From Bacteroidales bacterium (GTDB lineage Bacteria; Bacteroidota; Bacteroidia; Bacteroidales; Muribaculaceae), in the NCBI GenBank assembly GCA_019420545.1, contig JAHZGZ010000185.1:1-10550 (forward strand): a DNA stretch of 10,550 bases, given 5' to 3'. Shown one piece after another: positions 1 to 7,600 of the stretch. Below the pieces are notes generated by a model that was not told the DNA's origin, did no database searches, and worked only from the letters and a program-made list of their open reading frames with translations. Position 1 is the first letter of the stretch, and every line of letters starts with the position of its first letter. The translations under genes and the position numbers were made by a program.

Positions 1-52
1 ATCGACTCAACCTATACGACCCTGTCGGCAACATTTATTATTAAACAAGCTC

Positions 53-1528
<1,476 letters not shown>

Positions 1529-1604
1529 ATCTATAGAGACAGGATATTTTAGTCATTACTATATAATTAATGTGTAAACGCCACAGACTGCACTATTGTT
1601 TCAG

Positions 1605-2123
1605 TCACACCTCGGAAGGCATAACGAGCGTGGTATTACCCATGACTATACCAAACATGGTGGGAGCTATCTTCATAACCCAGGGAAGCATATCGCCGTC
1701 CATCAGCACAGAGGTCTTGAAAATGCTGCTTTCAGGGGCCACGATATGCCAGAGATTCAGAAGGATACTGAGCACGAGCAGCCATTTGAACAAAGCGAAC
1801 ACACTTCCGAGCAGATGGTCGAGCCAGCCGAACATCAGGGCATGCGTAACCTTGTGAAGCATCGATGCTATCACACTCACCGTAAGCCAGACCAATATAA
1901 ACAGCAATACATTGCCCACAATGGCGGAGGAAACAGTGGAATGAAACGTACCCGGAAACATCTCCGTAAGCGTCGCCCCCGCCTGCGATCCGAATATGCG
2001 GCATGCGACAAGCCCCAGCACGATGCCACCAAGGGAAGCCACCTGACGGATCAGGCCTTTCCATACCCCGTAGGCTATCGAGCCAAAAAGCACACAAGTC
2101 AATATGATGTCGATTGCACTCAC
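1605..2123 (-). CDS. cvpA: CvpA family inner-membrane protein
   Basis: Small integral membrane protein of the CvpA family, named after an E. coli protein needed for colicin V production. Its general function is unsettled, with envelope homeostasis and stress roles reported in other bacteria. The 172 residues contain four hydrophobic segments, at roughly 3-24, 27-48, 64-92 and 107-128, with the family-typical beginning SAIDIIL followed by GVWKGLIRQ. I chose the GTG at 2121-2123 because the protein then starts MSAIDII as CvpA proteins do. It also lies about 35-40 bases downstream of the predicted transcription start. An upstream ATG at 2213 would place the start codon upstream of the -33 and -7 promoter elements. 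The gene precedes sufB, a pairing I recall as common in Bacteroidales, so its location may reflect operon conservation rather than a role in Fe-S assembly. Identity is secure; the start is inferred. Confidence 0.88.
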   Translation of the reverse strand: MSAIDIILTCVLFGSIAYGVWKGLIRQVASLGGIVLGLVACRIFGSQAGATLTEMFPGTFHSTVSSAIVGNVLLFILVWLTVSVIASMLHKVTHALMFGWLDHLLGSVFALFKWLLVLSILLNLWHIVAPESSIFKTSVLMDGDMLPWVMKIAPTMFGIVMGNTTLVMPSEV

Positions 2124-2167
2124 CGATTGTTGATACGTGTGGATATATTGACACACTAAAATACGCG

Positions 2168-2199
2168 CAAAATTAACAAATCCCCACGACTTAGACAAC
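2168..2199 (-). promoter_or_regulatory. Bacteroidetes-type promoter for cvpA-sufB
   Basis: On the minus strand TAATTTTG (2168-2175) matches the Bacteroidetes -7 consensus TAnnTTTG exactly, and GTTG (2196-2199) lies 20 bases upstream as the -33 element. Transcription would start near 2160-2162, leaving a leader of about 37-40 bases before the GTG start of cvpA. This is pattern matching against the known sigma-ABfr consensus, not measured. Confidence 0.65.
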
Positions 2200-2363
2200 A
2201 TTACATTCCCCACCGCAGGTTACTCACAAAATGTTAAAGTATGAACAATTAAGGCATTGATGTGTAATAACAATAGGTCATGTGAACAGCATGATTCATC
2301 ACAATACGTACATAAACGTAATTATAACAACTTTTTTACACCAAAATTCTAAATGTATCTATT

Positions 2364-2912
2364 ATGAAAAAGCTACTTATTGCACTCGCAGCAGTGGTTA
2401 TGTCGCTTTCAGCAAGCGCTCAGGCATGGTGGGTCGACGGTCAGCTCAGCGCCAACCAGAACAAGCACGGCGATTACAAAAATATCAGCGTGGCTGTGCT
2501 TCCTGAAGTAGGTTACAACTTCGGCGACTGGGATATCGCCGCACAGATCGGTCTTGCTTATGCACATCAGAAGGACGGTGACGGACCATCGATCCATGGT
2601 GCATCTTTCAAGTTCAATCCCTTCGTACGTTACACATTCGTCAACATCGGTAAAGTCGGTTTCTATGTAGACCTCGCAGGCCAGTTCCAGACAGGTAAGT
2701 TCTTCGACGAAGACGTTGCAGGCGACGAAATCATCAACGGAACCCTTTGGGGAATCGGTCTTAAACCGGGTGTGAAATACAACATCAACGATCACGTCGT
2801 ATTCTCTGCCGCTCTCGGCTTCGCCGGCTACAAACGTTGCCACGACTATGAATTCACGGGATTAAGCTTCAACACAGCCAACATGAGTCTCGGCGTAACC
2901 TACGTATTCTAA
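2364..2912 (+). CDS. small outer-membrane beta-barrel protein
   Basis: Secreted protein of 182 residues predicted to form a small outer-membrane beta-barrel of the OmpX/OmpW-like or 'porin family' kind. The N-terminus is a clear Sec signal peptide, with Lys-Lys, a hydrophobic core, then SASAQA and cleavage near residues 19-21. The mature part is an alternating series of amphipathic strands with turns rich in Gly, Asn and Asp, for example around YNFGDWDIAAQIGLAYAH and KPGVKYNINDHVVFSAALGFAGY. It ends in VTYVF, the terminal aromatic residue typical of BAM-assembled barrels. The size suggests about eight strands. The gene stands alone: cvpA is divergent, and a strong terminator follows 24 bases after the stop. 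I see no match to the TAnnTTTG promoter consensus in the 150 bases upstream, so its promoter is not located. The ligand or role cannot be read from sequence; alternatives are a structural or adhesion barrel. Two Trp directly after the cleavage site are unusual but not diagnostic. Confidence 0.88.
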   Translation: MKKLLIALAAVVMSLSASAQAWWVDGQLSANQNKHGDYKNISVAVLPEVGYNFGDWDIAAQIGLAYAHQKDGDGPSIHGASFKFNPFVRYTFVNIGKVGFYVDLAGQFQTGKFFDEDVAGDEIINGTLWGIGLKPGVKYNINDHVVFSAALGFAGYKRCHDYEFTGLSFNTANMSLGVTYVF

Positions 2913-2936
2913 CCGAATCATTCTCAATACCCCCGG

Positions 2937-2973
2937 GCCCCGACAGACGCTCCATTGTCTGCCGGGGCTTTTT
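2937..2973 (+). terminator. intrinsic terminator of the beta-barrel gene
   Basis: Arms 2937-2947 (GCCCCGACAGA) and 2958-2968 (TCTGCCGGGGC) pair over 11 positions with one A-C mismatch around a 10-base loop. A TTTTT run at 2969-2973 follows immediately. This is a classic rho-independent terminator in the right place after the stop codon at 2910-2912. Confidence 0.88.
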
Positions 2974-3030
2974 ATGGACCATCGCCAACCCCAATAGCCT
3001 CTAAAATCATTATTCACTCACCGATGTGAA

Positions 3031-3078
3031 ATCTCGCCTAATCGCGATCTCGCCAATTCATGATCTCGCCAATTCGTC
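3031..3078. repeat. three tandem 16-bp units
   Basis: Three head-to-tail 16-base units begin at 3031, 3047 and 3063, each starting ATCTCGCC. Units two and three share ATCTCGCCAATTC and differ only in the last bases; unit one is more diverged. The period is not a multiple of three, so the repeat is not the imprint of a repeated peptide. A further ATC at 3079 may be a decayed fourth unit. Confidence 0.8.
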
Positions 3079-3130
3079 ATCCCTTTGAAACGCACCAACC
3101 CTGACTGGGAGGGCGGCGCTTTAGCCCGCC

Positions 3131-3180
3131 ACGATATACTCTGCCCCACGATACTCTGCTGCCGCGATATACTCTGCCCC
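3131..3180. repeat. three imperfect tandem 16-17-bp units
   Basis: Units at 3131-3147, 3148-3163 and 3164-3180 share the core CGATATACTCTGCCCC. The middle copy has lost two bases (CGATACTCTGCTGCC). A more degenerate copy, around CATGATATGCCTCGCC, follows at 3181-3196. That degenerate copy resembles the complement-frame words of the 16-bp block upstream, hinting that both blocks derive from one family of short units. Confidence 0.75.
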
Positions 3181-3208
3181 CATGATATGCCTCGCCAGCC
3201 AGTAGGAG

Positions 3209-3227
3209 ACGCGCTTTCCAAGCGCGT
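3209..3227. repeat. 8-bp perfect hairpin in repeat island
   Basis: ACGCGCTT (3209-3216) and AAGCGCGT (3220-3227) are perfect inverted repeats around a three-base loop. On the plus strand the downstream flank is TAAATTAAAAAATAT; on the minus strand there is no T run directly after the stem. It lies in the repeat island and may belong to it. I do not assign it as a terminator. Confidence 0.6.
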
Positions 3228-3296
3228 TAAATTAAAAAATATCTGAGCCTGGCGTAGCCCGGCGACAATCGTCTTACGACTTCTCCCCACATAACA

Positions 3297-3324
3297 AAGG
3301 CGCCCCCTGAAACGGGGGCGCCTT
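3297..3324. terminator. 11-bp perfect GC-rich hairpin, possible terminator
   Basis: AAGGCGCCCCC (3297-3307) pairs perfectly with GGGGGCGCCTT (3314-3324) around the loop TGAAAC. The A/T ends of the stem are symmetrical, but neither side carries a proper T run: plus has TTGTGTGTG, minus has TTTGTTATG. It could end minus-strand transcripts reading out of the sigma-factor gene about 270 bases upstream. It could also be part of the neighbouring repeat element. Confidence 0.45.
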
Positions 3325-3445
3325 GTGTGTGAATCATAAGTCAGTATGTAATGGATGTAATATATACCTGAATCTTGTAGTTCATCCCTCATCATATGAG
3401 GATATATGTTGTACTAAGTGCAATTAGTAATGTTTTTATGTTCTC

Positions 3446-3477
3446 TTTCGGGGCAATCCCGTAAAATACTATCTTTA
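3446..3477 (+). promoter_or_regulatory. weak promoter-like sequence facing the sigma gene 3' end
   Basis: TTTC (3446-3449) and TATCTTTA (3470-3477) are separated by 20 bases, close to the Bacteroidetes consensus but with a mismatch in each element. A transcript would begin near 3484 and run into the structured segment up to about 3591, convergent with the sigma-factor gene. In AT-rich sequence such a near-match can arise by chance. Confidence 0.22.
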
Positions 3478-3590
3478 GAGCAATGATTTGAGTCAGCCTG
3501 AAGCTTAAATCCCGATGAGGTGAGAGGCGAATAAGTCATAGGTGTCATTGATCGCTCTCTGAGCGTGGGAGATTGGCCTATGGCGCAATC

Positions 3591-4094
3591 TTAACGATAA
3601 TCTTTCAGAGTCTGCTGAAGACGCTGGCGTGCAAAGAAGATGCGGCTCTTTACAGTGCCAAGGGGAAGATTCATCTTCTCGGCGATTTCGTTGTACTTGT
3701 ATCCGGCAACGTGCATCGAGAAAGGAATGCGGTAATCGTCGGAGAATGCATTGATGGCGGCGGTGATCTCCTTGGCTGCAACCGAACCTTCAGGAGTCTC
3801 AAAGCCCGAATCCTGAGGAAGATTTAGATGATAGAGATCCTCAGTCTGGTCGATGATCGTAGCCGAGCGGACAACCTTGCGGTAGTTGTTGATGAAGATG
3901 TTGCGCATGATGGTGAAAACCCATCCCTTGAAGTTTACGTTGTCGACATACTTGTCCTGGTTGTCGAGAGCCTTGAGTGTGGTATCCTGAAGCAGATCGT
4001 AAGCATCGTCGCGGTTTGCGGTAAGGATATAGGCAAAGTTCAGAAGATTTTTCTGGAGACCTAAGAGCTTGGTTTGGAAATTAGATGAACCCAT
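3591..4094 (-). CDS. ECF-type RNA polymerase sigma factor
   Basis: Extracytoplasmic-function sigma factor of 167 residues that would redirect core RNA polymerase to a stress or surface regulon. Sigma region 2 spans about residues 12-78, with DAYDLLQDTTLKAL in region 2.2 and FKGWVFTIMRNIFINNYRK across 2.3-2.4. Region 4 spans about 105-162, with the helix-turn-helix GYKYNEIAEKMNLPLGTVKSR. The sequence strongly resembles a sigma factor conserved nearly unchanged across Bacteroidales, but I do not give it a symbol. An in-frame ATG at 4154 would add 20 basic residues (MKRMKPIK...). I prefer the ATG at 4092-4094 because MGSSNFQTKLLGLQ is how family members begin, and both codons fall within the predicted transcript. 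No anti-sigma gene is adjacent on either side, so it appears to be an orphan, possibly controlled transcriptionally. The family is certain, the regulon unknown. Confidence 0.95.
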   Translation of the reverse strand: MGSSNFQTKLLGLQKNLLNFAYILTANRDDAYDLLQDTTLKALDNQDKYVDNVNFKGWVFTIMRNIFINNYRKVVRSATIIDQTEDLYHLNLPQDSGFETPEGSVAAKEITAAINAFSDDYRIPFSMHVAGYKYNEIAEKMNLPLGTVKSRIFFARQRLQQTLKDYR

Positions 4095-4180
4095 AACTTG
4101 ATATTTTGTGTGATTGTTGATAGTTGTTGTCTTTATCGGTTTCATTCGCTTCACAAACGTGTTACAGAATGATTACACAG

Positions 4181-4211
4181 CAAATGTAGGAACAAATTTT
4201 GAATTGGCAAT
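4181..4211 (-). promoter_or_regulatory. Bacteroidetes-type promoter for the ECF sigma gene
   Basis: On the minus strand TACATTTG (4181-4188) is an exact match to the -7 consensus TAnnTTTG, and ATTG (4208-4211) lies 19 bases upstream as the -33 element. Transcription should begin near 4174-4176, giving a leader of about 80 bases to the preferred ATG at 4094. The sigma gene thus appears to be transcribed by the housekeeping sigma factor rather than only by itself. Confidence 0.78.
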
Positions 4212-4363
4212 AGTTTTTGAAAGAAATTTTCAGTTAAATTGAATTTTTAACATTTATACACATCATCATCGTTGATTACCAACATTTTATAAACTCGTAT
4301 AAATTCAATTGAGATTGCAAACAAATTACAAATCACACACAATTCTATGAAACACAGCAACTA

Positions 4364-4383
4364 TTAACTTAATTTTAAGTTAA
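4364..4383. repeat. 9-bp AT-rich inverted repeat
   Basis: TTAACTTAA (4364-4372) and TTAAGTTAA (4375-4383) are exact reverse complements separated by two T. The site directly precedes the 10-bp inverted repeat at 4387-4417. With no GC content in the stem beyond one pair it would be a poor RNA hairpin but could serve as a protein site. Confidence 0.55.
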
Positions 4384-4386
4384 TCG

Positions 4387-4417
4387 ATGTTACAATCATG
4401 TGTCCGCATTGTAACAT
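4387..4417. repeat. 10-bp perfect inverted repeat, candidate operator
   Basis: ATGTTACAAT (4387-4396) and ATTGTAACAT (4408-4417) are exact reverse complements separated by 11 bases. The centre-to-centre distance of 21 bases is two helical turns, as expected for a site bound by a protein dimer or pair of dimers. No T run follows on either strand, so it is not a terminator. It lies about 200 bases upstream of the sigma-factor promoter. Confidence 0.6.
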
Positions 4418-4557
4418 GCATGCTCCATGCTGTGATATTGTATTCAATACATTTACACACAATCAACACACTTATGTCACCCTATTGTAACACCATGTAA
4501 TACGTTTACGTAAAATCGAAATCGAACCGGCAGCTCAAGAAACTGTTTAAAATGAAT

Positions 4558-4593
4558 AATGCCCGACCGGGAAAACATTCCGCAGTCGGGCAT
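4558..4593 (-). terminator. terminator-like hairpin after the tricorn-like protease gene
   Basis: ATGCCCGAC (4559-4567) and GTCGGGCAT (4585-4593) form a 9-base-pair stem, with a further inner CGG/CCG pairing at 4568-4570 and 4580-4582. It sits 45 bases after the protease stop codon. On the minus strand the flank is TATTCATTTTAAAC, T-rich but not a clean T run, so it is a plausible rather than classic terminator. Confidence 0.6.
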
Positions 4594-4637
4594 ATTTCAA
4601 AGATCACAGTCTCCCGTGATATGTCATCGGCGCCGTA

Positions 4638-7600
4638 TCACTTTGCGACATCAATCTGACGCAACAGCTCATCAACGGCCACTTTAAGCTGACTGTCGGT
4701 ACCTTTAACCACTGTGGCCGGATCGTTGGCAACCTTGAAATCCGGCTCAAGCTGCGAGTTTTCAAGATAGGTTCCTTCAGCCGTGCGGTATCCGATCACA
4801 GGAATACCGAATATCAGCGACGGATCCTGAAGCGTTTCCCAATTGACCGAGGTCATCGTGCCCGGCACAGGCATACCTACAAGTTTTCCCATTTTCTTGT
4901 GCTTGTAAACCCAAGGGGTACCGTGAGCGTTACTGTAATTGGCCTCACACTGTACCATAATGCTCGGCTTGTTCCACCGGCGCGAGGGCATATCGCACAC
5001 ATCCACGCCGCGGATTACCTGCGTGAGGTATTTGTCGCCGCTGAAAAGCATCTCGATATCTTCATGCAGACGGCCGCCGCCGTTCCATCGGGTGTCGATC
5101 ACGATACCCTCCTTGTCAACATATTTTCCAAGGAGATCGGTATATATGCGGCGAAAGCTGGCATCGTCCATCGAACGGAGATGCACATAACCCAAGCGTC
5201 CTCCCGACAGCCGCTCGGTATCCGCTTCACGCTGCTTTACCCAACGGCGGTAAAGCAGCTCGTTGAGCTCACCCTGCGATATCGGGAGCACTACCTCGTC
5301 GACACTGTTGCCGTTACCGTTATATAATGTAACGAGAGTCTTTTTCCCCGCCACATCGGCCAGAAGGGCGGTATAGTCGGTCGAGTCGTTGAGCGCCACA
5401 CCGTTGATCTTCTCGACGATGGTGCCCTTCTTTATTACCGTATTGGCATGATCAAACGGACCGCCCTCCACTACTTCGGCCACACGGAGGCCGTCGCCGT
5501 AGTAGTCCCAGTCGAAGATCAGGCCGAGCGATGCGGTGCGCTCGCCTGCTCCGGCGGGATAATAACGTCCGCCGGTGTGCGACACGTTAAGCTCGCCAAG
5601 CATCTCTGAAAGCAGGTCGGCGAAGTCATAGTTGTTGTTGATATGGGGCAGGAACTTGCGGTAGGCACCGGTCATAGCCTCCCAGTCGACACCATGCATG
5701 CCGGTCTCATAGAAGCGGGCCGCCTCCTCGCGCTTTACATAATCGAACATATATTCACGCTCGGCCTGCGGATCTATCTTCATGGTGGCGGAGTACTTGA
5801 TCGGCTTTATCGACTCGGAAGATATGCCCATCTTCCCGAGACCGTCCGATCCGAGCAGATAGAGCGTGTTGCCATCCTTGTCGGTCTGGATAGAGCGGTA
5901 ACGATAGCCGAGCTTCTTGGCCATCGATGTCTCGCGCTTGCGCAGATCGGTCTTCCACAGGTCGTAACCGTCGTCAAACTTAGCGAAAAAGTACAGGGTC
6001 TCGCCGTCGTCAGTGACGATAAAGTCACCGAGAGCCGATGACATGGGGGTCACGCGCACCATACGGTCGCGCAACCCGTCGAGCTCTACCTTAATGACCT
6101 TAGTGTCATCTTTCTTATCGGCGTCAACATCCTTTTTGTCATCCTTTTTCTTCTTGTCCTTGCCTTTCTTTTTGTCGGCAGCAGCCTTGTCGGCTTTTTC
6201 CTTATCATCTTTCTGCTGCTTCTCAAGCTCCTTGCGCAGCTCGTAGTCCTCTTTCGAAAGACGGTATTTATCGTAAGCATCCTGGTTGAGGAACACGAGC
6301 ATCACATCCTCCTGCGAGCCCCAGCTGGCATGGTTGCGCATGCCGTAACGGTCCGATCCGAATGCGATAGCGTTCCCCTCCAGAGCCCAGCGGGGATGTG
6401 TGTCGAAGTACGACGACCGTGTGATGTTGGTCACCTCGGGGGTACCCGTAGTATTCACGATCGCTACATCGGCATACGGCTCATGGCCGTTTCCGGTAAG
6501 CTCAAAAGCGATCGAGCGGCTGTCGGGCGACCATACATAATAGAAACCGCCGTCGCGCTCGGGGTATGTGGAGCCGTCGGTAAGCTGACGCACTTTCTTT
6601 GTGGCCACATCCATCACCATAAGTTTGCTGCGATCCTCAATGAAAGCAAGCTGCTTGCCGTCGGGAGAGTAGGCGGGATATGTGCGCTCTGCGTTGTCGC
6701 TGAACAGCGGACGTTCGTCGACCGTAGTGGCATTCGGGAAGTTGAGATCATCCTTACGTCCGATTGATGCCTCATAGAGGGCATAATGGCCGTCGCGCTC
6801 GCTTACATATACTATCGAGCGGTTGTCGGGATTCCAGGTTATCATACCCTCGGCTTCCGGAGTATGGGAGATCTGCTTGGTTGTAGGGTACTCTACGGAT
6901 GTAACGAATATCTCTCCGCGGTCTACGAATGCCACCTGCTTGCCGTCGGGCGATACTGCCGCCCCGTTGGACGAACGTACCGAGGTCTTGTAGGCCGGTA
7001 TCTCCTCATCGACCACCACATCCACGGCCACTTTCGCCGGCTTGGCTCCGGCGCGCATCGTATAAAGCTCGCCGTCGTATGTGAAGGCCAGCGTGCCGTC
7101 GGCGGCAACCGAAAGGAAGCGCACGGGATGAACGGTAAAGTCAGTCACTTTTGTCATCTGCGAGGGATTGTCGACAGGGAACGACCATACGTTGAGCGAC
7201 TTGTCGCCGCCACGCTCACTGATGAAATATGCCGTCTTGCCGTCAGGCGACACAACGGGATTCAGATCCTCGCCGCCCCGCAAGGTAAGATTGGTGTGCT
7301 TGCCCGAGGCCACGTCGTAGCGCCACACATCGCGGGTAACCGACGACGTATGGTGTTTGCGCCATATGTCTTCCATCCCCTTGCGGTCCTGATACAGAAA
7401 CCATGTGCCGTCGGGCGACCAGCTCATGGTCTCGGCCGGAGTGGCAAGCATGCGTGTGGTACGGCCACCATCCACAGGCACCTTGTACACCTCGCTCAGG
7501 CGTGCCGAGGGAAACAGCGCGCTTTCAGCCGGATCCTGTATGGCGGCCGAAAAGATCACATATTTGCCGTCGGGAGTGAAAGATACGGGTATCTCCTTGG

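Larger units (their letters stand above)
2974..3590. other. 617-base intergenic region, no convincing gene
   Basis: The stretch between the barrel gene terminator and the sigma-factor stop holds no open frame that looks like a protein. It contains two short-period tandem repeat blocks (3031-3078, 3131-3180), a GC-rich hairpin at 3112-3130, a palindrome at 3209-3227 and an 11-base-pair hairpin at 3297-3324. Beyond these lie weaker hairpins at 3388-3402 and 3412-3429, plus structured sequence at 3477-3591 that might be a small RNA. The left part (3030-3330) is GC rich and repetitive; the right part (3340-3480) is AT rich. Confidence 0.7.
4212..4557. promoter_or_regulatory. AT-rich, dyad-rich region upstream of the sigma promoter
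   Basis: No open frame is credible here. The region sits between the sigma-factor promoter and the terminator-like hairpin after the protease gene, so it is free to act as an upstream control region. It contains four consecutive inverted repeats between 4364 and 4451, three exact copies of ATTGTAACA or its complement (4388-4396, 4408-4416, 4484-4492), and the palindrome TTTACGTAAA (4505-4514). I infer a binding region for one or more DNA-binding proteins; which one cannot be said. Confidence 0.4.

Noticed and set aside
1..52. Possible start of sufC at the ATG on the minus strand at 34
   Set aside because: The eleven visible codons (MLPTGSYRLSR) do not resemble the usual SufC N-terminus, so this may be spacer and the real sufC start lie off the window.
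3031..3180. Tandem repeats considered as a CRISPR array
   Set aside because: Units are 16-17 bases, directly adjacent with no unique spacers, and no cas gene is present.
3205..3230. CGCGCTTGGAAAGCGCG on the minus strand resembling a tRNA-Ser GGA anticodon arm
   Set aside because: Only this arm can be formed; no acceptor stem, D arm or TTCGAAT-type T arm is found at the proper distances on either side.
3018..3395. Minus-strand open frame of 125 codons across the repeat island
   Set aside because: It runs through a perfect 11-bp hairpin and through tandem repeats whose 16-17-base period shifts frame from unit to unit. The product has no domain-like character, so it is probably a chance frame. 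Similar hypothetical proteins may be annotated wherever this repeat occurs.
3414..3539. Minus-strand 41-codon open frame (MTYSPLTSSG...) downstream of the sigma gene
   Set aside because: No promoter, no recognisable motif and ordinary length for chance in this region; conservation would be needed to support it.
4254..4262. TTATACACA, identical to a weak DnaA box, in an AT-rich intergenic region
   Set aside because: A single 9-mer without further boxes, an AT-rich 13-mer array or origin-linked genes does not support a replication origin.
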